NCBI GenBank assembly: GCA_963556495.2
Contig: OY747713.1
Location: 38,607,461 to 38,671,460 of the forward strand
Direction of reading: 5' to 3'
Length of the DNA: 64,000 nucleotides
From: Valencia hispanica
Taxonomy: Eukaryota > Chordata > Actinopteri > Cyprinodontiformes > Valenciidae
Under the pieces are notes generated by a model. The model did not search any database, was not told where the DNA came from, and was given only the letters and a program-made list of their open reading frames with translations. The translations under genes were made by a program, and so were the position numbers. Positions 35,481 to 47,419 of this stretch are shown piece after piece (the stretch's first letter is position 1; every line of letters starts with the position of its first letter).

Positions 35481-36569
35481 ATAAAATGAGAGATTAAGAG
35501 AGTTAAAAAAGTCGACTCCATAATCATTGTTTGTTTTAAAATACCAGTTAAAATCTATTTTCTACTGTAACTGCACTCTCACAAACATCCTGATGTCACT
35601 GTACAACTAATTTAAATAATTATTGACCGCTCAGCAACACAGAAAATGTTTTAAATGCCTTTCCTATACCTTATAACATAATTTCTAAAGAGAAAATGGA
35701 ATCAGAAAATTTTCCAAAAGCCACAGATCATTGTTTAATAAAACTATTTTTTTTTACTGTATTAATTTGTGCAGCAGAATTTATTTCTATCCTCTAAAAT
35801 TCCAAATAAGTGTTACTGCCAAACCATCAAGATTCATACATTTGCTATGAAACACACTTTTGTTTTCAAAAAGAATGATGAGTATTTCCCCTTCATTGTG
35901 TTGTATCACAAATTGTTTGTTGTTAAAAGTAAAGAGAATACATTTTGAGCTGCCTCTCTAAGGATTAACTGTAATCATCAGACAAAATTAAGTAATTACT
36001 AAGCCTTTAATATGTTTCTCAAATAGTTTGTTAAAAAAAAAACACTAGGCCAACTTTCTAAAAATTAGTAGAAAGAAAAATCATGTTTTGTTAATTTACA
36101 ATGAGGCTGCCCAAATCCAGACGCAGTAATTAGAAAAGCAGATTAAGAACTAGAATCATATTAGAGGTGAGTAAAAAACAAATCTTCTGTCTTTGAATTT
36201 CCAGATGAAACTTTTGGAGAGAACACAACAGATCAATACTGATGGGGTATTATTTTAGGGAACAATATGAAGAAGTAGCAGGAGTTCCAATTAATCTCTG
36301 GGGAAAGCAATAATTCACATCATGAGTACTAATCCATAAAGTTGTATGACCTTCAGGAAACTTCATGTGAATATTATCTAAAATAACCCTGGCCCTGGCC
36401 CTACTTTGTCCTAAATGCCTTGCAGGGAAATACATATTCCTCACAGAGAGATGGCACCTTGTTTGTTCCCACATATAGGAACTCAATCAAAGAGCTTATT
36501 TACTCTGTAGGTAGTGCCATCCTGGAAGGTGTCGGGTGATAAATGAGCAATAACGCAGAGGAACATTAC
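35481..36569. other. fndc5 intron sequence, nothing recognised
   Basis: AT-rich intron between the hAT element and exon 4. No classified repeat or exon was seen. Confidence 0.4.
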
Positions 36570-36659
36570 CTGCCCACATGACGAGCACCACCACAATGAT
36601 GATGAGCTCTCCGGCCCTCAGCTGGGCAGCCTGACCAACCTCCTCCATTGTCACCTCGT
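36570..36659 (-). CDS. fndc5: fndc5 exon 4: transmembrane exon (90 nt, symmetric phase 1)
   Basis: The exon runs from the acceptor CCATCTGCAG to the donor GTAATG. With the base from exon 3 it reads DEVTMEEVGQAAQLRAGE, then the hydrophobic run LIIIVVVLVMWAG, which is the single membrane-spanning helix of FNDC5. Both flanking introns are phase 1 and the exon is exactly 30 codons long. Skipping it would therefore preserve the frame and remove the membrane anchor. The upstream intron ends in a (TG)22 tract only 11 nt from the exon, an unusual acceptor context (see findings). The sequence is intact. Confidence 0.95.
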
Positions 36660-36669
36660 CTGCAGATGG

Positions 36670-36670
<1 letters not shown>

Positions 36671-36714
<44 letters not shown>
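36671..36714 (-). repeat. (CA)22 microsatellite, (TG)22 on the fndc5 sense strand
   Basis: It comprises 44 uninterrupted bases of AC on the + strand. On the transcribed strand it is UG-repeat RNA placed where the polypyrimidine tract of the exon-4 acceptor should be, with CCATCTGCAG between it and the exon. UG repeats are high-affinity TDP-43 sites in vertebrates. Confidence 0.95.
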
Positions 36715-36720
<6 letters not shown>

Positions 36721-37719
36721 CACACGTGCAGAGTCAACAAAAGGCAAGGTTGAAGACACTGTAATTCATCGGGGGTGGAGGGTGGAGGGTTTGAGTCAGG
36801 CACCGAAATGCTAAATTTCCATCACTCTCAAACTCTGCGGGGAAAGATAAAAGAATCAAGAGGCTGACATGAGGACAGAGAGGCTGACTGGTGTAAATTC
36901 TTCACCCTGCTCTGTGTAATTAAAGCTAAGTGAGAGCAGCAGTCTGAAGGGACAAAAGAGCTCAGACCCCCACCCGATCAGTCACTGGGCTTCTCCCGCT
37001 GACAGCACCCTGGCTGTCGCAGCGCAAGACCAATAACAGCCGTAAAAGGTTGGAACACAGTCTGAATTACAGCCGCTCGGCCTCTCCTGCCATCAGAAAT
37101 CTCTGTGCCGTCTTGTGTCTCCCTTCTGGTCAGACTGCCTCCCTCATCCAGCTTCCCCTGGCTTTCCATGGTATCTGTGTAACAACAAACTCAAGACATC
37201 ACCGCCTTTGATTTCCGTCTCTGCTGGTTATCTTTGATTGTGTTGTGGGTTGAGTCTGATTGCCTTTCAGCATTAGAGGCAAATTTGCTCTGTTATTGTG
37301 AAAATGAGACGTTGCTTCTGTTGCACAATCGACTATTCTGAATTAATGCAACAGAAGGAAAAGGAAGAACATGGGATGGGGGAAAATGGTCTTAAAGGTC
37401 AACTGTACTGTAAACTCAGGATTCCTTCACGTAAGAGCCAGAGCAAATGATATTATATTTAGCTCACAAGCTGAAATCTTTACTATTCTTTAACTCTTTA
37501 CGTTTTCAAGAAAACTAAAATCATTTTTGGGTTTTTAAAAATAAATCAAAGGTTTTACTGAATTTTAAAGAGTCTGTGTTCGATTTCCCTAACAACTGAA
37601 GTTGTTAATCTGGAAAAACAGCTTGTTTGCTAGTTTATTGTTGATGTTTCCCAGAAAGAATAAAGATTGGTGATACAGATCACCAGCTGTGTTTTTCTTT
37701 AGATTCCGGGTCTCACGCG
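36715..37719. other. fndc5 intron sequence, nothing recognised
   Basis: First part of the 22-kb intron upstream of exon 4. Unclassified, no exon found. Confidence 0.35.
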
Positions 37720-38260
37720 ACCTTTATTTACGATGGAGGGAAGATAGAGCTGCTGTCATTATGGAGGAATGAGACTGCCAAGTGTTTTAAAACAATGCTG
37801 AAGACTTATCTTGTTCCCGTATGTAAACTAGTTCCCCATAACGACTGATTGTGGAGGATTTTTAACTTATATGTGTCTGCTATTTGTTGTACCTGGTTGT
37901 ATTTACCATGTAATATGCCTGTTGTGTGACAATGTGTGATGTAATCTGGATTTTGTGTTGCAGTGGTACGTGCCTTAGGAAAGCGGATGAAATGGAGCTT
38001 TTGTGCTAATTCGGACATAGTTGCATTAATGCTTACTGCTGATTTGTTGATAAATGTGCATTGTCCTAACTCAAATGCAATTTAAATAAACGTTTTTTCC
38101 TTGGTTTTTAATAAGAGCTAATGGTGTGACCTATGTTTTATTTTATTTTCTAGTTCACTGTTTTATCTTCTCCTTTATTTTATTCTTTGGTTGTAAAGCA
38201 CTCTGGTCAGCTCCTGATGTTTTTAATATGCTGTATAAATGAAGTTGACTTTGACATGTG
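37720..38260 (+). mobile_element. L2-type LINE 3' end, interrupted
   Basis: The left part (37720-37825) ends with AAACAATGCTGAAGACTTAT, the usual extreme C-terminus of L2-clade ORF2. The 3' tail (38190-38260) reads TTGTAAAGCACTCTGG and ends ATGCTGTATAAATGAAGTTG. The stretch in between, 37826-38110, is foreign and itself ends in AATTTAAATAAACG, like the tail of another retroposed sequence. Confidence 0.5.
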
Positions 38261-39689
38261 CAACAATATCAGGTTTTGGGTCCAGTAATGACACTGAATC
38301 AGATGGGCCCCATCTCTGGGAGAAAAAAACCCACACTTAAACCTTTTTTTTAATTGTGTTTTCACAAATCGAAGGCCAGTTTAACCATGATAATCTGTAA
38401 TCAGTAAAATAATTTAGTTCTTGTTTCAAAAATTAAAGTACAAATAGGAAATTTCAAACAGGATTCTAAATTCATTGTTGTTAGCTAGCTGCATTCTTTC
38501 TGCAATAAATCCCTCCAGTGCTTTAAAAATTGTCTATCCTGATCTGTTTGTGCTCTGGGTTTCTTTTGTGTTTCTGTTTTTGGTAATTTCCTTGTTATTT
38601 ACTTAGAGTGTCTAATAGTGCTGTCAACATGTGTAGTCATAATTTTAACATTTTAGTGCATCTTATAAATATGTATTTTCTGACTAAAATGTCAGTGTGG
38701 CTCCCTCTTCAGGATAAAGGTCTGCACTAAATTTGAATTTGAATCAGCCATTGCTATTTGCTCTGCTGTGATATATGACGTTAGCTGGTACGTGTGATTT
38801 TTTAGCTGCTATGCCGCTGTGGGGTATAAAAACAGCCGAGACGTGCCACGCCTCCATAGAGAGTTGAAGTTGGAATAGCAAGCATGTCAGTCACTTGAAG
38901 TGTCATAGAAGTACCTTATGTATAAAAAAAAAATCTATATTTGGTTCCAGCAGTTAAAGTATTTTTTGCTTGTAAATTATTGTGGTTTATGTTGTGAAGC
39001 TCTGTTTTATTTTTTGGCAGAAGATTTGTCTAATTTGGCACAAGAAATATCTTTGTTCCACCGCAATTATCACGGGTTTTGGCTGTAATTAAAAGATGCT
39101 GAGAGACCTGCGTTTGAAGAAACACGCAAAGCACTGTGACCCATCTGCAGCAGCCACCTCAATTACCAGTTGTACAAGAATGGACAAGACTGTAAGAGTA
39201 TTCGTCTAGCTCCTCTGAAGTGGCAGACGGCCACGAGTCATCATTTTTTGTGTCTGTAGTTTAATAAATAAAGCAAAGCGCCCGTCTTGAGGAAACCGAG
39301 CCAGTGTTGTCATTTCGGAGCTACAGTCACAGCCAAGCCCTCTCCCCCCGCGTCTCCCTCGGTCCGTCGGGCATAGCGACTCTACGGATATTGTCGGAGG
39401 CATGCCAGTTTTTTTCGAATCCTGTCTGGTCTGGGTGAATTATAAAGGGCATAACTGTTTAAATTCTAGTAGCTAATGTTTTGGTGATGATTTTGAGTTA
39501 TGTGTTAATCAGAAACAGAGGGTGGTAGCTAGATGGATGAGTTGGGTCTTTGTAGGGTTTCAATAAAATAGTATTGAGAGCTGATTTCATATGTGTTGGT
39601 ATAGATGAAGAATTTTTAATCTGAAATAAATTTTTAATCTGTGGTTGAGGATGGAAGGAATAATTGATTTGTCTTTTATATGTACATAT
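38261..39689. other. fndc5 intron sequence, nothing recognised
   Basis: Unclassified. A GC-richer part (39080-39420) holds overlapping short ORFs without recognisable domains. Confidence 0.35.
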
Positions 39690-40200
39690 TTACTAAGAAT
39701 TTACCTGCTTTATTGTTAAAGTGAAATTTGTCATATTTACAGTAAGTTGCTGGATGCAGAACTGAGTTTTTCTTTGAGTGATACTGTCCAATTGTCTTTG
39801 TAAATATTTTAATTTGTTTTGTAAATCATCTGAGGAATTGTCAGATAGTTGGTTCGTCAAGTGTTTGATTTCCTGTTCTAATATATTTTCCGATTTCTGT
39901 TGCTGCTTTTTCTTATGTGAAGAGTATGATATGATTATACCTCTAATGACCTTCTTGCCTGTTTCCGAGTGTAAAGATGGGGAGATATCTGGAGAGTCAT
40001 TCAATTCCAGAAAGGATGCCCACTCTCCTTTAATTAATGTGGTGAAATCTTTGTTCTCCAGGAGTGACGTATTTAGCCGCCACCTTGTAGAAGGTTTGAA
40101 ATCTGACTGTAAAAATAAGGATAAAGAGGCAGGGGCATTGTCACTAATGACAATAGAGTTGATTGTGTTCTCAGGGATTTGCTGGACAAGGGAGTGACTA
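39690..40200 (-). mobile_element. L1-type LINE ORF2 fragment (between endonuclease and RT)
   Basis: Minus-strand frames give, with a frameshift near 40050, SDNAPASLSLF-like residues, then WRLNTSLL, then LNDSPDISPSL, then KVIRGIIISY and the Lys/Gln-rich helix DLQNKLKYLQRQLDSI. This order is that of the linker between the endonuclease (SDHAP motif) and RT in vertebrate L1 ORF2. The RT is absent. The fragment is truncated on both sides and cannot be functional. Confidence 0.72.
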
Positions 40201-41345
40201 ACAAGAAAAAAGTATATTTTTGTAGAGGATTGGTGAACTGAAGCCCAGCTCCACGTGGGCCCTCAGTGGAGGCGTAGGTACCAGATCTTCTCGGAGGCCA
40301 TGCGTTTGGCGATAACGTCACAACTGCAACGCCACTCGGACAAACTACATTGCGCCCCATTTTTAACCCTGTCAAGCACTATATGGTAAACGTTAAAAGG
40401 GACATAAATGTTAACAGATCCAGTGGGGATCATCAAGGAAATGTGACATCTTTACAGGTACTGCTCTTTCACACATGTGCTTTGGAAAGAGTTTAGCAGG
40501 TTGTTATTAATCATATTTTGACAGAATTTCTCTTACGATGGAAAAATGTTTTATTCTGTTATTTTATTTGTTCTGATGTTGTATACTTGCTATTTGTTCA
40601 ATAAAGTTGTTTTTTTTATGTGGACCATGTCAATGTACCAACATCCAGCCAATCATAAAGTGTAATGTCAGCTTCCAGCCAATCATGTAATACGCCGTCA
40701 TCGGCAGGTGCAGGGTCCCGAGCAGATCTGGTCCCTACAGAGGCAGTGGTCAAAGGGGAGGGTGGGAACTTGGGCATGCTGACATCAAGCATCGTAATGT
40801 GCCAAAATCATATTATGTTAATGTTTTATATTAAGGTTGTGCACTAGCTCATTTTGTCCAGATCTACTGGAAAAAACGTGAATACTCAATATGGCAACCA
40901 TTCTGCAACTTTGAAGCAGCCTGCTGCAACAAATCGGAGCAGAATGACAGAGACCAATTAAAGTTTTAAGACCTCCAACAGTATGGAGGCTTGTAAGATG
41001 TGAAAGAGTATTACAAAACCTCCAATGATTTAGCATGATTACACCCAGAACACCCGCAGTATTTTCTTCCACCCGAGCAAAGGATGGATGGAAAGATAAA
41101 CAAACAGTCAGACAGAAACCCAGGGAAGAGCAGTTTGCAGAAGCTGCGCCGCAGCTACAAATGCAAAGTCGTGTCAGGCTGATTAATACCCGCTTAGAGG
41201 AGGGAGGAGAGCAGTAATGGCCAGGAGATTTAATCAGGACAGCTAATGAATGCTTCCACCAACACAGACTAAATTCATCTATCAAAGTCAGAGCTCTGCA
41301 ACATCAAGACAAGTTACACCTTTAAATAAATGTCACATGACCAGA
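40201..41345. other. fndc5 intron sequence, nothing recognised
   Basis: No classified repeat. Open frames of up to 155 codons on the minus strand (40818-41285) show no domain and no splice context. Confidence 0.35.
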
Positions 41346-41349
41346 CATA

Positions 41350-42560
41350 CAGTGACTTCCAAAAGTATACACACCCTTTCAAAGGTTGTCACATTGTAAC
41401 CAAAATCTTCAAAGGATTTCATGTGATAAGCCAACACAAAGGGTTGCTTATTTGCAGAGAGTACAAAAACTCTAAAATCTACTTTTAATGTGCTAAAAGA
41501 TGTGTGGTTAAAGAATAGTCGATTGGAGGCCTCTGCATTACAGAAGCTTACTGACCCCCTCCTCTAAACAGACATCTGACGATGAAGCAACTGTTATTAG
41601 TGAACTATAGAAATCTGGTCAGAAAACGTGGAAAAAAGAAAGCCGTAAGAACCCATGATTTGCAGGTTCCCCCAAGCCATGTAGGGAAAACAGCTACAGT
41701 AGGCAAGTTTCCACTTTTGGAACAAGGTAATTTTACCAGACCTTCACTGTATACGAGTGTATCCAGTACACCAGGCCAGCCTGACAGAGCGGTGTTCGGT
41801 ACCATTTTGGGAACCAACCGAGTACCACTCCTGGGGTATGTACTCGGAAATGGCCCGGTAGAGTCGCTGGGTGGGAGCTGCAGTTAACTCATGCTGATTG
41901 TTTGTAACTCAGAGGGAAATTATATTAGCAGACGTAGCCAAACAATTGGCTTTGTAAAATTGGAAGAGTTGCTGGCAAAGCAGAGTATAACAATATAGTA
42001 AATAGAAATGCAGCAACCAGCCCAGTTTCTTCCATTGTCAAACTTGAGTTATTCTCTGCTGCTGCAGGTGCTTTTTGGCACTGATAAGTGATGCCACTAA
42101 CTGCCAAAACAGTTGTGATATGCTGACGTCTTAGCAAATTCATTAAAAGGGCCAATTTTGTGTGGAGACACGACAGGTGGACTGATTTACCCCGGCACAA
42201 AAAAGTCAGGTTAAATTTTCTGAAGTTCCGATAGTGGAAGACGTTCCTCTGCTCAGCTGAGTTTGTTCACCTACATGTAAAGGACTATGTGTTGTGGAGA
42301 GGTAACACTGTACATTGGCACTGTGAAACACGATGGTGGCCGCATCATGGTGTGGAAATACTTTTCATGAGGAAGCTGGTTAGAGTTGATAGTAAAAAGG
42401 GTCATAGAGTTAAAAACAGAGGAATCCTGGAAGAAAACCCTCTAGGGACTGCAGAAGACATAAGACCTGGGTACAGGTCCACCTTCCAGCAGGACAATGA
42501 CTACACCCAAATCTACAATATCTTTTGCAATATAAATACAGTATCAGTCCCAACCATGTG
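41350..42560 (+). mobile_element. Tc1-like transposon relic with inserted MITE
   Basis: The left terminus TACAGTGACTTCCAAAAGTA and the lead ATTTCATGTGATAAGCCAAC belong to the large fish Tc1 family. Decayed transposase codons run at 42255-42520 on the + strand. They include CACGATGGTGGCCGCATCAT (GGGSIM region), then VRVDSKKGHRV and FQQDNDYTQI, a relic of QQDNDPKHT with the catalytic Asp still visible. No right terminus is seen. A hAT-type MITE occupies about 41680-41895. Confidence 0.65.
41680..41895. mobile_element. hAT MITE (CGGTACC family) inside the Tc1 copy
   Basis: The right part reads GTGTTCGGTACCATTTTGGG, AACCGAGTACCACTCC and GTAGAGTCGCTGGGTGGG. It resembles a fish MITE with GGTACC/CGAGTACC motifs. 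The left end lies near 41690-41720. A related left end is at 60946. Confidence 0.4.
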
Positions 42561-42655
42561 GCTTAAACAAGACTAAAGCAAGCACACTTAGTGTGGGGCT
42601 TCCAGGGAATGAACTGCTGCTTTCAGTCCCGACCCCTCTCTTATCGCATTATGAC

Positions 42656-42738
42656 CAGAGGTGGGTAGAGTAGCCAAACATTTTACTCAAGTAAAAGTAC
42701 AAATTGGTCATCCAAAAAATTACTCAAATGTTGGGACA
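42656..42738 (+). mobile_element. hAT MITE (ACTCAAGTAAAAG family), left end of an interrupted copy
   Basis: It starts CAGAGGTGGGTAGAGTAGCC and continues TTTTACTCAAGTAAAAGTAC. Similarity breaks at about 42738 and resumes with the matching right end at 52545-52690. The 8 bases before it (ATTATGAC) match those after the right end (CTTACGAC) at 6 of 8 positions, as expected for an aged target duplication. The retroelements between the two halves therefore inserted into this MITE. Confidence 0.7.
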
Positions 42739-43128
42739 CACACAGCCATTGGGTGGCGCTAACCCACATTCTAGCTCCAACAGGAGAAGAAGAGGACCAG
42801 AGCTTTATAAGGTCTCCTGCCGGCTAACTTTGTTTCAGCTTTCCCAATCATCAACAGAGCAACCTGGATAACTTTAACCATTCAATAAGGTCCGTCTGGG
42901 CAGAGGCGAGATTATTTAGGATAAACTTTCTAGAATTGCGCTGCTCTGGGTGGCTGCATGTTGGAGTGGCTCTGTTGGCTACATATTAAGTTTTGGTTTT
43001 TTTGTACATTGGTTCCTCTTTTTTCCTAAAGAAGATTGCATTTTTTTTACTTGTATACTTTCTAATTTTTGGTGCTGTGAAGCTGGAAGGATTTTTGCTG
43101 TTAATTTTTCCCTTTTTGACAAGTTGTT

Positions 43129-44349
43129 ATGATGCGTAACCATGGCAACAATAGGGTTTACAGCCGGGAGCAGCTGATTAACATCGCAAAAGCTGAAATA
43201 ATACCTCAACTGAAGCCACAAATCCCTGATGAGTTGATAAGGAGGAGACGTGGATTCAGAGCAGGAGCGAAAAGGAGACAGAGAAAGAGGAAGTTCAAGC
43301 CATCTCTTCCATCGATCATAATGGGCAACGTAAGATCACTGGCTAACAAGATGGATGAACTCCAAGCCCGTACAAGGACTCAGTCAGAGTACCATGAATG
43401 CAGTGTTGTGTGTTTTACTGAGACGTGGCTGCTGGATCATATCCCCGACTCCGCCTGTCTGCCAGGCTTCCTGACTGTACGAGCAGACAGAGATCTGAAG
43501 ATGAGCAGAAAAAGAAAAGGTGGTGGAGTAGCAGTGCTTGTCAACAACAGATGGTGTCATCCAGGACATGTTACTGTGAAGTGTCGTCTCTGCAGCCCAG
43601 ATGTCGAACTCTTGGCAGTGAGTTTTCGTCCATATTATTTACCAAGAGAGTTCACCAGTGTAATTTTGGCAGTTGTTTACATTCCACCTTCAGCCGTTGC
43701 TGACACTGCATGTGATGTCATCAATTCCGTTGTTGCTAAGCTACAGACACAGCACCCCAATGCATTTGTGGCAATATCTGGTGATTTTAATCATGCCTCG
43801 CTCTCTACTACACTTCCAACATTTCAACAGTTTGTCAGCTGCACCACAAGAGAAAACAGGACCTTGGATTTGTTTTATGCAAATGTAAAGGATGCATACA
43901 TGTCCAAACCAAGACCTCCTCTGGGACAATCAGATCACAGTCTTGTTTTTCTCTGTTCAGAATATAAACCACTTGTTCAGAGGCAACCTGTGACAAAACG
44001 AACGGTGGGAAAATGGTCACAGGAAGCTGAAGAAGCCCTGCAGGGTTGTTTTGCAACCACAGACTGGATGACTCTTTGCCATGCACATGGAGAGGACATC
44101 AATGCCATGACTGAGTGTGTGACTGACTATATAAACTTCTGTGTGGACAACATCATCCCCACCAGAACAGTGAGATGCTTCCCTAATAACAAACCCTGGA
44201 TCACCAGTGACCTGAAGGAACTGCTAAACAACAAAAAAAGAGCCTATAGGGAGGGAGACAAGGAATTACTGAGGAGTATACAGAAGCAACTTAAGGTCAA
44301 GATCGGAGACAGCAAAGAGGTCAGGAATGAGAAAGATCACAGGTTTTAA
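43129..44349 (+). pseudogene. Rex1 endonuclease half of the polyprotein (406 codons)
   Basis: The frame opens MMRNHGNNRVYSREQ and has a basic N-terminal segment (about 65-85). An APE-type endonuclease follows: GNVRSLANKMD (Asn near 66-68), CFTETWL (catalytic Glu), GGGVAVLVNN, VYIPPSA, SGDFNHA (Asp219, Asn221), TLDLFYAN and QSDHSLVF (Asp269, His270). All catalytic positions of the fold appear present. The frame ends at 44349 because of a frameshift, and the RT continues in another frame from about 44327. It nicks target DNA for retrotransposition in the parent family. Here it is separated from its RT. Confidence 0.85.
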
Positions 44350-46015
44350 GGACAGGAAGGATTGGAAAGATGGAAGTCTGGACAGAGCCAATGAAGTGAA
44401 CACATTCTTCAACAGGTTCAGTTCAGGAACTAGCTCAGCATCCTCCTCTCCTGTTCCCAGCCAAACAGACATCCCACTCTCCTCTGATCAACAACTTTCC
44501 TGTTACACCTCGGATGTTTTATCCTTCACCTCAGCCATGGACTCTTCTAATTCCACAAATTTGACTTCAACCAAGTCAGGAAATGCTGCTACCCCCTTTG
44601 CCGTCCCCTCCCACTTGTCTGTCTCCAAAAGTCAGGTGAAGAGGAAGCTGGAGAAACTGAACCTGAACAAGGCTGCAGGTCCAGATGGTGTCAGCCCCAG
44701 AGTCCTGAAGGCCTGGGCAGAGCAGCTCTGTAGGATTCTGCAGCACCTCTTCAACCTTAGCCTAACTCAGGAGAAGGTTCCAGTGTTGTGGAAGACATCC
44801 TGCCTTGTTCCAGTACCAAAGAGAACTCACCCATCAGTCATCAATGACTATAGACCTGTTGCCCTGACATCCCACATCATGAAGGTCCTGGAGAGACTCC
44901 TGTTGGCACCCCTGAGTAAGCAAACAAGAACGTATCAGGACCCACTGCAGTTTGCTTATCGCTGTGGAGTTGGAGTTGAAGATGCCATCATACACCTACT
45001 TCAACCAACCCACTGTCATCTGGACAAAGCAGGCAGCACTGTGAGGATCATGTTCTTTGATTTCTCCAGTGCATTTAACACAATTCAGCCTGATTTGCTT
45101 TGTCAGAACCTCCTGAAGACACAGGTGGAGCCCTCAACAATCGCCTGGATCAATGACTACCTGACCAACAGACCACAATTTGTGAGACTGAAGAATTGTG
45201 TGTCAAACCAGGTGGTCAGCAGCACAGGAGCACCACAGGGGACCGTACTCTCACCATTCCTTTTCACTCTGTACACCTCAGACTTCCAGTACAAATCAGA
45301 GACCTGTCATCTGCAGAAATACTCAGATGACTCTGCAATTGTCGGGTGTATCAGAGATGGACAAGAAGCTGAATACAGAGAGCTGGTGGACCGCTTTGTG
45401 ACATGGTGTGGAAACAATCGTCTCACCTTGAATGTGAACAAAAAAAAGGAGATGATTGTAGATTTCAGAAGAAACCGGGGTAAGTCAAAAACTGTTTCCA
45501 TCATGGGAGAAGAAGTGGAGGTGGTTGAGGAGTATAAATACCTCGGAGTTCACCTTGACAACAGAATGGACTGGAGACTGAACAGTGAAGCCGTCTATAA
45601 GAAGGGACAGAGCAGACTGTACTTCTTGAGGAAGCTTAGGTCCTTCAAGGTTTGCAGCAAGATGCTGGAGATCTTCTACAAGTCTGTTGTGGAGAGTGTA
45701 ATCTCTTCAGCCGTCATCTGTTGGGGTAGCAGCATCAGAGCCAGGGATTTAAATAGGCTAAACAACCTGATAAAGAAGGCTGGTTCTGTTCTTGGGACAA
45801 CTATGGAACATCTGGAGATGATGATGCCAAGAAGGATTCTTCATAAAATCAAAAAAAGTATGGACAACCCTGAGCATCCTCTTCATGAGACAGTCATACA
45901 ACAGCAGAGCGTCTTCAGTCGGAGGCTTCAAAAGTTTCGCTGCAATACAGACCGCTACAGGAAATCCTTACTGCTGACAGCCATCATCATCTACAACAAC
46001 TCCTTAAACAATTAA
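44327..46015 (+). pseudogene. Rex1 reverse transcriptase half (562 codons)
   Basis: The frame carries the RT blocks in order: LNLNKAAGPDGVSPRVLK, YRPVALTSHIMKVLERLL, FFDFSSAFNT (block A, Asp245), GAPQGTVLSPFLFTLY (block B) and QKYSDDSAIVG (catalytic box YSDD, residues 332-335). LTLNVNKKKEM, YLGVHLD and the thumb follow, ending RKSLLLTAIIIYNNSLNN. Both catalytic aspartates are kept. It overlaps the endonuclease frame by 23 nt in a different phase. The connecting region is about 20-30 residues shorter than I would expect for CR1/Rex1 relatives, so a small frameshifting deletion near 44310-44330 is the likely lesion. Confidence 0.85.
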
Positions 46016-46091
46016 TTATATGAGCTATACCAACACTTAATTTCCCTCTGGGATCAATAAAGTATTTTTGAATTTGAATTGAATTGAATTT

Positions 46092-47419
46092 GAGCAAGAT
46101 TTAAGGGTTGTTGTTTTTTTCACTGTGATTCGTTGGACGGTGTAAGATTTCATTTATTGTTTGGGTACAAACAGGCCGTTTAGCCTGGAGGTTTAAACAG
46201 TGATTTTCGAGGTTTCCGATGGAAAGACGTTTTATATCCTGCAACCTGAGTGACACAGTCCGACAGGAGTTTTTCTTTTCTTTGTTTGGTGTTTAGTAAA
46301 TAAACCAGAGTGGATTTAAGCAGCTCCACGTGAGTTAGCTGTAGGCTATATGCTCGAGCGAACCACGTGGGCCCGCCTTTGACTGCTCGGCTTCATGAAC
46401 AATAAAGACTGCCATTAATGGTTTTCAAAACAGAGCTTTAAAACATAGTTTAAACACCAAAACTAATCTTTTAAGTCGTTTTTGAAACCGCCTTCTTAGT
46501 AATTCGAAATTAGATCAATCACTGCGGTGACCGATCCCTAAAACAGAATCAATTCTCTAAAGGTTATTGATTTCTAATTCAGCAAATGGTTTAATGAAAC
46601 ATTGCTTCTTCCATATAAGGTTTTTCTTCACTTCTGCTTTACATTGTGAATTGGTGGTTTGAAAACAAACCAGAAGGTGCTGATTAGTCTTAAACTAACC
46701 ACAATTAGGGTAAACCTAATTTAGCTTAATTCCCAAAACTCTTTAATACAAGCCTTGGTCTTTAAGCACACATTCATACTGAACTGGGACATCGTTATCA
46801 ATTTATTGGTTATTGTTTCTACTTCTTTGCATATTTATCCCTTTTACTGTTTACTTTTGGGTGTTAGTTTTATTATTATTATTCTTTTTTTTGTGGTTTA
46901 GTTGTGTGTTACTACGGCACCGAAAATGAATCTTTCTCAAAACTCCGGCCAAAGTGACGATTTGCGTTTTCTCCATTTTAAGCATTTGTTTATGGACAGA
47001 CATAACAGGAGTTTTAGGCTCCGCAACGTCACTTCCCACAACAAAATGCTCCGACATCACTTGTGCGACCTGTGTTTACACTCAGAAACAGCATTTATGC
47101 CCTCAGAGCTGTGTTGGCATCATCGATTGTCAAGGCGCTTTTTGCTTGCTTGTTTTTACAAGCTCAATTACTGCTGTATGTAGAAGTTAGAAGATAGAAA
47201 GTTACTCTGAGTGGATAGGATTTGGGGAAACTACTGCCGCCTACAGGTTTGACATATCTATGAATGTGCTCAACAACGCACTTAAACTCTTAATACGTTT
47301 TTTAATTTTTTTTACTGGTTTTATATTTTCTTAAAGACTGGTTTTATATTTTCTTAAAGACTGGTTTTAACTGATTTTAGCATTGCAAACTCTAAACAAC
47401 TTGTTTTTGTCGGATTATC
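46092..47419. other. Sequence between Rex1 and L2; tandem duplication at 47315-47365
   Basis: No coding signal was recognised. It may include the 5'UTR of the L2 that follows. A unit of about 24 bp (CTGGTTTTATATTTTC plus TTAAAGA) is tandemly duplicated at 47315-47365. An E-box-like CACGTG occurs at 46327 and a CCACGTGG at 46362. Confidence 0.4.

Larger units (their letters stand above)
42760..46091 (+). mobile_element. Rex1-type non-LTR retrotransposon, nearly full length
   Basis: A ~370-nt 5' leader precedes an ATG at 43129. One long endonuclease-RT coding region follows, broken once, with a short 3'UTR ending GGGATCAATAAAGTATTTTT and a (GAATT)n tail near 46070-46091. The RT contains FDFSSAFNT, the signature of teleost Rex1 elements. 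Most genomic Rex1 copies are 5' truncated. This one retains endonuclease, RT and a leader. It lies in the fndc5 intron between exons 4 and 3, antisense to fndc5. Confidence 0.88.

Noticed and set aside
40818..41285. 155-codon minus-strand frame in the fndc5 intron
   Set aside because: No recognisable motif, overlapped by an open frame on the other strand, and no exon-like signals.
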